Source of the DNA: Azoarcus sp.
Lineage (GTDB): Bacteria > Pseudomonadota > Gammaproteobacteria > Burkholderiales > Rhodocyclaceae
DNA: 29,000 bases
Direction: 5' to 3'
NCBI GenBank assembly: GCA_023230755.1
Contig: JALNWS010000029.1
Coordinates: 1 to 29,000 of the forward strand
Shown: positions 1 to 7,554 of the stretch, in pieces
Layout of the letters: every line of letters starts with the position of its first letter
Position numbering within the stretch: position 1 is the first letter of the stretch
Notes under the pieces: generated by a model
Database searches by the model: none
Seen by the model: only the letters and a program-made list of their open reading frames with translations
Told to the model about the DNA's origin: nothing
Program-made: the position numbers and the translations under genes

Positions 1-1
1 C

Positions 2-1000
2 ACCGGCAACCCGGTCATCATCAAGGCCCACAGCAACTCCATCCTGCCGGCAGCGATGACGGTGAAGATCGCGCGTGAAGTGCTGAGCGAAGCCGGCCTC
101 GACCCCAACCTGGTGTCGCTGGCCGTGGTCGAGAAGCGCACCGCCACCCAGACGCTCGCCACCCATCCGGCAGTCAAGTCGATCGACTTCACCGGCAGTA
201 ACGTCTTCGGCCAGTGGCTGATCGACAACGCCCGCCAGGCCCAGGTGTATGCCGAACTGGCCGGCGTGAACAACGTCGTCATCGAATCCACCGACAGCTA
301 CAAGGCGATGATGCGCAACCTCGCCTTCACCCTGAGCCTGTACTCGGGCCAGATGTGCACCACCACCCAGGCCATCCTGGTACCGGCGGGCGGCATCGAC
401 ACCGATCAGGGTCACAAGTCCTTTGACGAGGTCGCGGCCGATCTCGGCGCCGCCATCGACAAGTTCCTGACCGACCCGGCCGTGGCCACCGCCGTGCTCG
501 GCGCCATCCAGTCCGAAGCCACCCTCGAGCGCATCGCTGAAGCGGGCGAATACGGCAAGGTGGTGCTGGCTTCCAAAAAGGTCGAGCATCCCGACTTCCC
601 GCAGGCCGAAGTGCGCACCCCGGTGCTGCTCAGCTGCGACGCGGCCGACGAAAAGAGCTACATGGAAGAGCGCTTCGGCCCGGTCAGCTTCGTGGTCAGG
701 GTCGCCGACGGTGCTGCAGCCGTCGCCCTGTCGGAACGCATCGTCAAGGAACACGGCGCACTCACCGTTGGCCTGTACTCAAGCAAGCAGGACGTCATCG
801 ACGCCATGACCGACGCCAGCCTGCGTGCCGGCGTGGCGCTGTCGATCAACCTCACCGGCGGCGTGTTCGTGAATCAGTCCTCAGCCTTCTCCGACTACCA
901 CGGCGTAGGCATGAACCCGGCTGCAAACGCGAGCTACTCCGACAGCGCCTTCGTCGCCAACCGTTTCCGCGTCGTACAACGCCGCTACCACGTAGAGTAA
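2..1000 (+). CDS. paaN: PaaN-type aldehyde dehydrogenase, 5'-truncated
   Basis: C-terminal two-thirds of an aldehyde dehydrogenase of the phenylacetate pathway. The frame is open from base 2, upstream of the first internal ATG at 56, and the residues there (T-G-N-P-V-I-I-K) are the conserved NAD-binding stretch of the family, so the gene begins outside the window. Visible motifs are the general-base region A-E-L-A-G and the catalytic Cys in G-Q-M-C-T-T-T (codon 356-358). The protein ends at H-V-E-stop with no C-terminal MaoC hydratase domain, which favours the stand-alone PaaN form over bifunctional PaaZ. Family knowledge: it oxidises the semialdehyde formed when the epoxidised phenylacetyl-CoA ring is opened, in the cytoplasm. 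The PaaY-like gene downstream supports the assignment. Confidence 0.88.
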   Translation, partial: TGNPVIIKAHSNSILPAAMTVKIAREVLSEAGLDPNLVSLAVVEKRTATQTLATHPAVKSIDFTGSNVFGQWLIDNARQAQVYAELAGVNNVVIESTDSYKAMMRNLAFTLSLYSGQMCTTTQAILVPAGGIDTDQGHKSFDEVAADLGAAIDKFLTDPAVATAVLGAIQSEATLERIAEAGEYGKVVLASKKVEHPDFPQAEVRTPVLLSCDAADEKSYMEERFGPVSFVVRVADGAAAVALSERIVKEHGALTVGLYSSKQDVIDAMTDASLRAGVALSINLTGGVFVNQSSAFSDYHGVGMNPAANASYSDSAFVANRFRVVQRRYHVE

Positions 1001-1021
1001 GACCACGGCGAACTGGGTCAG

Positions 1022-1044
1022 AGCCTTCAGCAATTCAGGCTTTT
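1022..1044 (+). terminator. possible weak terminator after paaN
   Basis: A five-base inverted pair, AGCCT at 1022-1026 and AGGCT at 1037-1041, is followed by a short T run and a second T run at 1047-1051. It lies just after the paaN stop codon. The stem is short and the loop is ten bases, so this is tentative. Confidence 0.25.
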
Positions 1045-1076
1045 CGCTTTTGCCCAGATCACGAGCCCACGCTCAC

Positions 1077-1282
1077 GGCGCCCAGCCGTGGCGCGGGCGG
1101 CCCGGCGGCAACTTCTGTCGTGCCGAGCGGAGGACCTGCGCAGGGAAAACAAGGCGATGCATGTCTGAGTCCGGCGCAGCCGGGCGAGTTTGCATCGCCT
1201 CCCCTGCGCAGGTTCGCAGCGAGAGCAGCCGAAGGCCACGACAGCAGGCGCCGACGGACCGCCCGCGCCGCGACTGGGCGCC
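1077..1282. repeat. large imperfect palindrome (about 206 bp)
   Basis: The spacer between paaN and paaY is mostly one long inverted repeat. Exact pairings, outside to inside, are GGCGCCCAG (1077-1085) with CTGGGCGCC (1274-1282), ACCTGCGCAGGG (1134-1145) with CCCTGCGCAGGT (1202-1213), and GGCGATGCA (1153-1161) with TGCATCGCC (1191-1199). The stretches between these blocks match at most positions. The central ~29-base loop holds a smaller CCGG/CCGG hairpin. Several overlapping ORFs cross it on both strands but none looks like a conserved protein. It resembles dispersed intergenic palindromic elements known from Azoarcus/Thauera-like genomes (from memory). It could act as an RNA hairpin, bidirectional terminator or non-autonomous mobile element. 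I see no other feature in 1001-1361 except a possible weak terminator and the paaY ribosome binding site. Confidence 0.8.
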
Positions 1283-1348
1283 AGGCACCCAAGCCTCCGC
1301 CTGCATCCGCCACACAAAATTACCGTTATCCTGTGCAGAAAACGCCCC

Positions 1349-1355
1349 GAGGAGA
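1349..1355 (+). promoter_or_regulatory. ribosome binding site fixing the paaY start
   Basis: GAGGAGA lies six bases before the ATG at 1362. This decides the start against a longer in-frame reading from 1050, which would run through the palindrome. Confidence 0.75.
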
Positions 1356-1361
1356 CACCCA

Positions 1362-1967
1362 ATGCCCTGCTACGAAATCGACGGCCTCAAACCCGTCATC
1401 CACCCCACCGCCTTCGTCCATCCCGATGCCGTACTGATCGGTGACGTCATCGTTGGCCCGCGCTGCTATGTCGCCCCGCTCGCCTCGCTGCGCGGCGACT
1501 TCGGCCGCATCGTGCTCGAAGAAGGCAGCAACATCCAGGACACCTGCGTCATGCACGGCTTCCCCGGCACCGACACCGTGATCGAAGTCGACGGCCACGT
1601 CGGCCACGGTGCCGTGCTGCATGGCTGCCGCGTCGGCCGCAATGCGCTGATCGGCATGAACGCGGTCATCATGGACAACGCCAGCATCGGCGAATCGAGC
1701 ATTGTGGCTGCCTGTGCCTTCGTCAAGGCCGGCATGGAAATCCCCGCAGGGAAACTCGTCGCCGGCATGCCTGCCAAGATCATGCGCGACCTGTCGGAAC
1801 AGGAAATGAACTGGAAAGTCGACGGCACCCGCTGCTACCAGGACCTGACCGTGCGCAGCCTGGCAACCCTCAGGCCCTGCAAACCACTCACCGAAATGGA
1901 AGCCGGACGCAAGCGCTTCGAGTTCGAAGGTGTCGTCCCCCTCATCGACGTCAAGAAAGGCGGCTGA
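1362..1967 (+). CDS. paaY: PaaY-like hexapeptide-repeat thioesterase
   Basis: 201-residue left-handed beta-helix (gamma-carbonic-anhydrase-like) protein. The N-terminus (M-P-C-Y-E-I-D-G) and the hexapeptide turns through residues ~15-140 are characteristic of PaaY. Metal-ligand-type histidines are visible in V-M-H-G-F and in G-H-V-G-H-G, and the alpha-helical tail carries the R-C-Y-Q-D-L segment typical of the family. Known role: cytosolic thioesterase of phenylacetate degradation that hydrolyses dead-end ring-derived CoA thioesters and frees CoA. The start at 1362 is supported by a strong ribosome binding site. The neighbouring paaN-like gene suggests a shared paa locus, although the palindrome between them may uncouple transcription. 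Confidence 0.9.
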   Translation: MPCYEIDGLKPVIHPTAFVHPDAVLIGDVIVGPRCYVAPLASLRGDFGRIVLEEGSNIQDTCVMHGFPGTDTVIEVDGHVGHGAVLHGCRVGRNALIGMNAVIMDNASIGESSIVAACAFVKAGMEIPAGKLVAGMPAKIMRDLSEQEMNWKVDGTRCYQDLTVRSLATLRPCKPLTEMEAGRKRFEFEGVVPLIDVKKGG

Positions 1968-2019
1968 AGGCCGCCGCAAAGGCTGCGTTACCCGACTATG
2001 CTTAGTTCAGCAGGCGCGC

Positions 2020-2035
2020 CGACCGACCTCGGTCG
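2020..2035. repeat. short perfect inverted repeat upstream of the TIR gene
   Basis: CGACCGA (2020-2026) and TCGGTCG (2029-2035) are separated by two bases, within the 98-bp gap between paaY and the TIR gene. It could be a small operator or part of a hairpin; there is no T run to support a terminator. Confidence 0.35.
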
Positions 2036-2065
2036 CCCGCCTCGCCCCGCACACGGGAGCTGCGC

Positions 2066-3673
2066 ATGGACGGGATTTTCATCAGCTATCGCCGCGAGGA
2101 TTCATCAGGTTACGCAGGCCGCCTGTATGACCGGCTCGCGGCCCGCTTCGGGCGTGAGCGCGTGTTCATGGACGTCGAAGGCATCGACCCCGGCACCGAC
2201 TTCATCGACGCCATCGACAGCGCCGTCGCCTCATGCACGGTTCTGCTCGTCCTCATCGGGCCCAAATGGCTCGGCGAAGATCCCGGCAGCGACGCGCGCC
2301 GCATCGACGATCCCCACGACTTCGTCCGCCTTGAAACCGCCGCCGCACTGCGGCGCAAGATCCGCGTGCTGCCGGTGCTGGTCAACGATGCCGCAATGCC
2401 CGGCGAAGATGATCTGCCGCCTGACCTCAAGGCCCTGGCGCGACGCCAGGCCATCGAGATCAACCACAAACAATGGGAGGCCTCGACCGGCGAAGTCCTG
2501 AAGGCGCTCGATCGCATCTTTGGCACCGACAAACCGCGCTGGCGCCTGCCTGCGATCGTCGCAGCGGCCTGCGTCGCGCTCGCAGCGGGTGGCTGGCTGT
2601 CATGGCACCAGCTGACGACTGACGATGACACACGCCCGGCCGCCAGCGTCCGCGAACCGGCTGACGCTGCAACCGATCACGCCACCCCCACTCTGCTCGC
2701 CGCGGCCGAACCGCTTGCTCCTGCGTCTCCGGCTGCAGCAGAAAGCCCCGCCGCAGCACCGCCTTCAGCCGCCCCTGACGCGGCCACCCCTTCCGCCCCG
2801 GCCAGCGCGAACGCGGGCGCAAAGCCCCCAGCGGAAGCCCCCACCAAACCGGCGGTCACTGCACCACCCGTCGCCACGCCACCAACCGCTGCACCTGCAC
2901 CCGCAGCAAAGCCCCGCGAGACCACCACGCCGCCAAAACAGCCCGCGCCCAAACCCGCTCAGACGACCAAGCCTGCCGCGACCGTCCGCCCGCAGCCTGA
3001 ACGTACCGCGCCCGAGGCTGCGATCGTCACCCCGCCGGCTGCAGAGCCGAAAGCGGCGCCTGTGCGCCCCCGCTCCGCGCCTGCCGCGGTCGATAGCCGC
3101 TTGCCGCGCACCGGCGAAAGCTGGGTCTATCGCACGCGCGGGCTGTGGGCAACGAGTCCGCAACGCACCGTGGTCGTCACGGTAAAGGCACAGGATGGCA
3201 CCGCGGTCACCGAAAGCATGCACAACACCGAACCAGACCCCGGGCCCGCAGGCTTGGCGGTGAAATGGCGTGGCAACGAAGCGCGCATCGCACACGCTGG
3301 CGGCCTCGGCAGTGAGTTCAGCCCCTTCATCGGCGCCTTCGTCGACCTGCAGCAGGACATGTCGTGGAGCGGTATTCCGTCCCCCGACCTTGATGGCAAC
3401 TGGGGAGACTGGTATGCCACCGGTGAAGTGCTCGGACGCGAACCCGTCAAGGTGCCGGCTGGCAGCTTCGAGGCGTGGAAGATCGAAGTCTGGAGCACGC
3501 GCCACGCCACCGGTGGCCGGACCATTGCCGGGCTGGAGCCGGTGCGGATCCATTTTCTGATCTGGTACGCGCCGGGCCAGAAGCGCTATGTGAAGATGCA
3601 GAGAACACTGGTTTCTGCAATTGGTCGAAATCTGGAAAAGGATACGATCGAACTGGTCACCGGCCCGCCATAG
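2066..3673 (+). CDS. TIR-domain protein with one TM helix and a Pro/Ala linker
   Basis: 535 residues in four parts. Residues 1-~150 form a bacterial TIR domain: it opens with F-I-S-Y-R-R, continues with F-M-D-V-E-G-I, and has D-F-V-R-L-E, whose Glu90 sits where prokaryotic TIR domains place the putative NAD-cleaving glutamate. Residues ~163-182 form one hydrophobic helix. Residues ~190-347 are an extreme Pro/Ala/Thr-rich linker. Residues ~348-535 form a folded domain, starting near G-E-S-W-V-Y-R and rich in Trp and beta-type segments, that I do not recognise. The predicted topology is cytoplasmic TIR, periplasmic linker and C-terminal domain. GGGAG ten bases upstream supports the ATG at 2066. 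The role is unknown: such TIR proteins occur in signalling or defence, but no partner defence gene is visible here. Confidence 0.85.
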   Translation: MDGIFISYRREDSSGYAGRLYDRLAARFGRERVFMDVEGIDPGTDFIDAIDSAVASCTVLLVLIGPKWLGEDPGSDARRIDDPHDFVRLETAAALRRKIRVLPVLVNDAAMPGEDDLPPDLKALARRQAIEINHKQWEASTGEVLKALDRIFGTDKPRWRLPAIVAAACVALAAGGWLSWHQLTTDDDTRPAASVREPADAATDHATPTLLAAAEPLAPASPAAAESPAAAPPSAAPDAATPSAPASANAGAKPPAEAPTKPAVTAPPVATPPTAAPAPAAKPRETTTPPKQPAPKPAQTTKPAATVRPQPERTAPEAAIVTPPAAEPKAAPVRPRSAPAAVDSRLPRTGESWVYRTRGLWATSPQRTVVVTVKAQDGTAVTESMHNTEPDPGPAGLAVKWRGNEARIAHAGGLGSEFSPFIGAFVDLQQDMSWSGIPSPDLDGNWGDWYATGEVLGREPVKVPAGSFEAWKIEVWSTRHATGGRTIAGLEPVRIHFLIWYAPGQKRYVKMQRTLVSAIGRNLEKDTIELVTGPP

Positions 3674-3702
3674 GAATAGGCTTGGGCTTGACCGATACCA
3701 AG

Positions 3703-4092
3703 ATGGAGCTTATGACTTTAGAACGAGAAACACGCAGCGCGACGCTACAACAGGCCAGCGGCAATCTGTTTGCCGACCTCGGCTCGGCCACAAGTGGTGA
3801 GAAATTCCTGCCGCTGTTGCAAACGGACACCACCTGTGTCGAACGGATTGTCTCGCACGGCGGCGCGAGCCCACCCGGTTTCTGGTATGACCAGCCCGAC
3901 GACGAATGGGTCATGGTCGTGACCGGTAGCGCGGAGCTCGCTTTTGATGACGACAGCCGCATGTCCATGCGGCCGGGAGACTGGGTGACAATCCCGGCAC
4001 ACCGCCGCCATCGCGTCGAATCCACCACCCCTGACACGGTCTGGCTCGCGGTTCACGTCCGCCATCTGCCCGCAACGGTGTCCTGCGCCTGA
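3703..4092 (+). CDS. cupin-fold protein
   Basis: Small single-domain cupin of about 126-129 residues. Visible features are W-Y-D-Q-P-D-D-E-W-V, then the second half R-P-G-D-W-V-T-I-P-A-H-R-R-H-R-V, which matches cupin motif 2 (P-G-D...P-A...H). Family members bind a metal and a small ligand; the substrate cannot be read from sequence. The start is uncertain: ATG at 3703 and ATG at 3712 are in frame, and TTG at 3682 or 3688 would also be possible, with AGGA at 3672 upstream. It lies about 30 bases after the TIR gene and may be co-transcribed with it. Confidence 0.75.
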   Translation: MELMTLERETRSATLQQASGNLFADLGSATSGEKFLPLLQTDTTCVERIVSHGGASPPGFWYDQPDDEWVMVVTGSAELAFDDDSRMSMRPGDWVTIPAHRRHRVESTTPDTVWLAVHVRHLPATVSCA

Positions 4093-4095
4093 GTC

Positions 4096-4125
4096 TGCGC
4101 CGCACCGGCTCACCGCCGCGGCGCA
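4096..4125. terminator. hairpin between convergent genes
   Basis: TGCGCCGC (4096-4103) pairs with GCGGCGCA (4118-4125) across a 14-base loop, between the ends of the plus-strand cupin gene and the minus-strand TerB-like gene. A TTTT run follows at 4137-4140 on the plus strand. The position suits a terminator, but the T run is 11 bases away from the stem. Confidence 0.4.
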
Positions 4126-4139
4126 CACCTGACACGTTT

Positions 4140-4547
4140 TCAGCGCAGCGGGCCGAGTTCGTCGAGCGACAGGTCCCACCGGCTTAGCGCATGGCGCAGC
4201 AAGGTCTGCTCGGGCTGCGAAATCCGCCCGTCCGCCTTCGACAACACCAGCATGGCCTGGCAGGTGAGGGCCCGCAGAGAGGGGTCGGTAACGCGGTCCA
4301 GCATGTGCTCGACCTGCTCCAGATCCAGCACGCGAGTGGCCTCCGCATTGCCTCCACGCGCCAGCAGTTGCTGACAGTGATCGATGACGGCCTGAATCAG
4401 TTCGTCGCGAGGAATCCCGAGCAGCGCCGCGATCTCGTGCCTGTCGAGTGCCTCCACCTCGCGGTTCGCGAGTTCTCCATCAGAGATCAAGGTCAGCGCG
4501 ACCAGGCGGGCCGCAATCGCACGTTGTTCGTTCAGCGGAATCTTCAT
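4140..4547 (-). CDS. TerB-like small acidic helical protein
   Basis: 135 residues, all-helical and acidic. The opening R-L-V-A-L-T-L-I-S-D-G-E-L-A and the later A-M-L-V-L-S-K-A-D-G-R-I-S both have the hydrophobic-helix-then-D-G-x-(I/L) pattern of the TerB/DjlA-like tellurite-resistance family, which contains duplicated helical halves and is thought to bind metal. The function in this context is unknown. The start at 4547 (M-K-I-P-L-N) is preferred over ATG at 4562, because GGAGA lies eight bases upstream of the former and inside the latter. It is the only gene on the minus strand and separates the paa/TIR side from the pigment cluster. Confidence 0.72.
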   Translation of the reverse strand: MKIPLNEQRAIAARLVALTLISDGELANREVEALDRHEIAALLGIPRDELIQAVIDHCQQLLARGGNAEATRVLDLEQVEHMLDRVTDPSLRALTCQAMLVLSKADGRISQPEQTLLRHALSRWDLSLDELGPLR

Positions 4548-4676
4548 TGCATGCGTCTCCATTCAATGTCGGAGGCTTCGACCTCCCGTCCGCGTTCCGG
4601 GTTCAACCGGTCCACTTACATCACAAGGAACAAGGACATGTGGCGTAAGGCACGGGCCGAAGTCAGCTCACGCATG

Positions 4677-4682
4677 TATAAT
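4677..4682 (+). promoter_or_regulatory. possible -10 box upstream of the pigment operon
   Basis: A perfect TATAAT at 4677-4682 lies in the 254-bp gap before the gene at 4802. No convincing TTGACA-like element is seen at the expected distance, so this rests on the -10 match and position only. Confidence 0.3.
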
Positions 4683-4801
4683 TCGTAAGAATTTGTCAGG
4701 CGAGCAATTCCCCGCACGGGCCGCTTGTCGCATGACACCCCACGAGCCTCGGCCTCTCCTGTCAACATTCGGCCAGTCCGACCTCCTGCACCAGACCCGT
4801 C

Positions 4802-6601
4802 ATGTTCGCCTCAGGCTCCGCTCCCGGCTTCCGCCCGCTTCTCCGTCGCCTCGTGCTGAGCACCTTTGCGCTGCTGCTGGGCGCCTGCGCAACCGCACCG
4901 CAGCGCCCGCCCGATCTTCAACCGGGCGATTTCCGCTATGTCATTGAGCGCACCCGCTGGCTGATCGAAGAGGAAATGGCCGACAACAAGGTCACCGGTC
5001 TGTCCGTCGCACTGGTCGATGACCAGCGCGTGGTCTGGGCCGAGGGCTTCGGCTATGAAGACGCCGAACGCGAGATCCCGGCCACCCCGGACACCCCTTA
5101 CCGACTCGGATCGATCGCCAAGGTGCTTACCGCAACGGCCGCCATGCAGCTTGCCGAAGAAGGGCGCATCGACATCGACCGGCCGCTGAAAGAGGCCTTG
5201 CCTGCATTCGCGGTGCGATCGCGCTTCAAGAACGCCCCGCCGATCACGCCACGCAACATCATGCACCACCACTCCGGCCTGCCCGCCAACCACCTGAGCG
5301 GCATGCTGACCACCTCGGCACCGGCCCCCTTCACCAGCCTGGTCGAGGCGGTGCGCAACGAATACGTCGCCTATCCGCCCGAGTTCATCTTCGGCTATTC
5401 CAACCTGGCAGTCAGCCTGCTGGGCGCGGCAATCGAACACACCGCCGGCATCCCCTTCGAGCAGCATCTTCAGCAGCGCCTGCTGACCCCGCTGGGCATG
5501 GTGCACACCCGCTTCGAGTCACAACCTGCGCTCAAGGTGTACAACCGGCACGAAGAAATCGATGCACTGGCCCTGCGCGACCTGCCTTCCGGCGGGCTGG
5601 TATCGAACGTTGCCGACATGAGCCGCTTCATGCGCTGGGTGTTTGCCGACGGACGGGTGGGCGAGAAGCAACTGCTCAGCGCCGACAGCCTTGCCGAGAT
5701 GCTGCGCCCGCAGAACACGCATGTTCAGCTCGACATGGGTTTTCGCGTCGGACTGGGCTGGCTGCTGTCGGGTATCGAGATCCGCAATGCAGGTACCGTT
5801 GCCAGTCACGGCGGCACCCTGCTCGATTCTCACAGCATGATGGTGGTGCTGCCCGAGCACAAACTCGGCATCATCGTCGCTTCCAACTCCGCCACCTCGC
5901 AGGGCGTGGTCAAGACCGTCGCCACCGAAGCGCTCAAGCTTGCGCTCGAAGCCAAGGCCGGCATCATCCAGCCTGAACCCGTACCCGCATCCAGCGCTGA
6001 TGTGATCCTGCCACCGGAACAGCTTGCACGTTACTCCGCGTGGTATGACTCGATGGTCGGGCTGGTGCGTGTGCGCCCGGGTGACGATGCACTCGACGCC
6101 AGCGTGATGGGGCATACGCTGCAGCTCAAGCCCCGTCCCAAAGGCCTGTTCGGTCTGCGCTACAAGCTGTTCGGCATGATCCCGGTCCAGGTCAGCACCT
6201 TCGACGGCATCCGCATCTCGATGAAGAAGGTGGCAGACCACGACGTGCTGGTGGGGCATTTCGGCGAGGACACCATGCTCGTCGGCGAACGCCTGAAGCC
6301 TGCCCCCGTGCCACAGCGACTGCTCGACTACGTCGGCGAATACCGGATCGTCGGCCAGAAGCTGGGCATCATGCCCGACCACCTCAGCCTGCGTCTCGAG
6401 GACGGCTTGCTGGTGGGTGAATGCAGCTTCTCCGAACTCCCGGGTTTCATCTTGCGTATCGGCCTCAACCCGATATCGGACACCGAACTCCTGGTGTCGG
6501 GGCTTGGCACAGGCAAGGGCGAAACCATCCTCGCCACCAGTGAAGGCAAGGAGAAGGTGCTGCTGTTCTCCGGGCTCGAACTGCACAAGATCACCAACTG
6601 A
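4802..6601 (+). CDS. serine hydrolase lipoprotein, class C beta-lactamase fold
   Basis: 599 residues. The N-terminus has a basic stretch and hydrophobic core ending in L-L-L-G-A-C, a lipobox with Cys29, so a membrane-anchored lipoprotein is predicted. The beta-lactamase/penicillin-binding-like motifs are complete: Ser104-I-A-Lys107 (S-x-x-K), Tyr199-S-N, and His336-G-G. About 200 residues follow the catalytic domain, beyond the minimal fold. Family knowledge: esterases, D-amino peptidases and acyltransferases of this fold act in the periplasm. It ends 11 bases before darA, so it is probably the first gene of that operon and may hydrolyse or transfer an ester-linked form of the product; that link is inference. 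No clear ribosome binding site precedes the chosen ATG. Confidence 0.85.
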   Translation: MFASGSAPGFRPLLRRLVLSTFALLLGACATAPQRPPDLQPGDFRYVIERTRWLIEEEMADNKVTGLSVALVDDQRVVWAEGFGYEDAEREIPATPDTPYRLGSIAKVLTATAAMQLAEEGRIDIDRPLKEALPAFAVRSRFKNAPPITPRNIMHHHSGLPANHLSGMLTTSAPAPFTSLVEAVRNEYVAYPPEFIFGYSNLAVSLLGAAIEHTAGIPFEQHLQQRLLTPLGMVHTRFESQPALKVYNRHEEIDALALRDLPSGGLVSNVADMSRFMRWVFADGRVGEKQLLSADSLAEMLRPQNTHVQLDMGFRVGLGWLLSGIEIRNAGTVASHGGTLLDSHSMMVVLPEHKLGIIVASNSATSQGVVKTVATEALKLALEAKAGIIQPEPVPASSADVILPPEQLARYSAWYDSMVGLVRVRPGDDALDASVMGHTLQLKPRPKGLFGLRYKLFGMIPVQVSTFDGIRISMKKVADHDVLVGHFGEDTMLVGERLKPAPVPQRLLDYVGEYRIVGQKLGIMPDHLSLRLEDGLLVGECSFSELPGFILRIGLNPISDTELLVSGLGTGKGETILATSEGKEKVLLFSGLELHKITN

Positions 6602-6612
6602 CCGGCCCGCCT

Positions 6613-7554
6613 GTGAAGAACGTTCTCGTTGTCCATTATTCGCAGAGCGGCCAGCTGTCGGACGTCGTTTCCGCGCTGCTGCGCCCGCTCGAAGACGCCG
6701 GCATCCACGTGCACCAGGAAATCCTGCGACCGCAGACACCCTTCCCCTTCCCGTGGCCCTTCTTCCGCTTCCTCGACGCATTTCCGGAATCGGTGCGCCT
6801 CGATCCGCGGCCAAACCTGCCGCTGACGATCACCCCTGATCAGCCCTTCGACCTCGTAATTCTGGCGTGGCAGGTGTGGTACCTGTCGCCTTCGCAACCG
6901 GTCACCGCTTTCCTCCAAAGCGACGAAGGAAAGCGCCTGCTTGCCGGCAAGCCGGTGGTGAGCGTCGTTGCCTGCCGCAACATGTGGATGACCGCTTACG
7001 ACAAACTGGTGACGCTGCTCGAGGCTGCAGGCGCACGCCTCACCGATCACATCGCTTTCACTGACAACGCCAACCCGCTGGCCACCTTCATCACCACGCC
7101 GCGCTGGATGTTCACCGGCCGCCGCGACCGTTTCCTCGGCCTGCCCGCCGCTGGTGTCACCCCGGCGGAAACCGCGGGCGCAGCGCGTTTCGGCCATGCG
7201 CTGGTCACGGCACTGGCGCGCGATGAAGAGCGCAGCGGCGCGCCGATGCTCACTGGCCTGTGCGCAGCCAGCGTCAATCCGCGGCTGGTGATCAGCGAAC
7301 GTGCCGGGCAGCGCGCCTTTCGCGTGTGGTCGGGCTTGGTGCGCCTGTTCGGCAAACCCGGCCAGCTACGCCGAGTGCCGGCACTCGCGCTGTTCGCCAC
7401 CTACCTCATCGTCCTGATTATTACGGTGGTACCCTTGAGCCTGGTGCTGCAGCGCAGCTTCGCCCCCCTGCTCCGGACACGCCTCGATGCGCTGCGTGCG
7501 CACTATGAGCAGCCCTCCGGTTCGGGTAACGCCCGCATGACCGAACATGACTGA
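6613..7554 (+). CDS. darA: DarA-like dialkylresorcinol enzyme (flavodoxin-like)
   Basis: 313 residues, GTG start, 11 bases after the upstream gene. It opens with V-L-V-V-H-Y-S-Q-S-G-Q-L, a flavodoxin-type phosphate-binding loop for FMN. Later W-Q-V-W-Y-L-S-P-S-Q-P and C-R-N-M-W are characteristic of the family annotated as dialkylresorcinol condensing enzyme (DarA). A hydrophobic segment at about residues 255-280 (F-A-T-Y-L-I-V-L-I-I-T) may anchor the protein. Known role: with the ketosynthase DarB it makes dialkylresorcinols; DarA is thought to aromatise the cyclohexanedione that DarB forms. The DarB-like gene overlaps its 3' end by eight bases, which implies translational coupling. The assignment to the DarA family is strong; the exact reaction is taken from recalled work on relatives. 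Confidence 0.88.
   Translation: MKNVLVVHYSQSGQLSDVVSALLRPLEDAGIHVHQEILRPQTPFPFPWPFFRFLDAFPESVRLDPRPNLPLTITPDQPFDLVILAWQVWYLSPSQPVTAFLQSDEGKRLLAGKPVVSVVACRNMWMTAYDKLVTLLEAAGARLTDHIAFTDNANPLATFITTPRWMFTGRRDRFLGLPAAGVTPAETAGAARFGHALVTALARDEERSGAPMLTGLCAASVNPRLVISERAGQRAFRVWSGLVRLFGKPGQLRRVPALALFATYLIVLIITVVPLSLVLQRSFAPLLRTRLDALRAHYEQPSGSGNARMTEHD

Noticed and set aside
1050..1361. N-terminal extension of paaY
   Set aside because: It reads through the palindrome with no homology, and a strong ribosome binding site supports ATG 1362.
2066..4547. TIR, cupin and TerB-like genes as an anti-phage defence island
   Set aside because: No nuclease, nucleotide-signal synthase or other defence partner is present; the three genes are not clearly one operon.
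5519..6814. 431-codon open frame on the minus strand
   Set aside because: Antisense to the serine hydrolase, which has complete catalytic motifs; composition is Gly/Asp/His/Arg-rich without family features.
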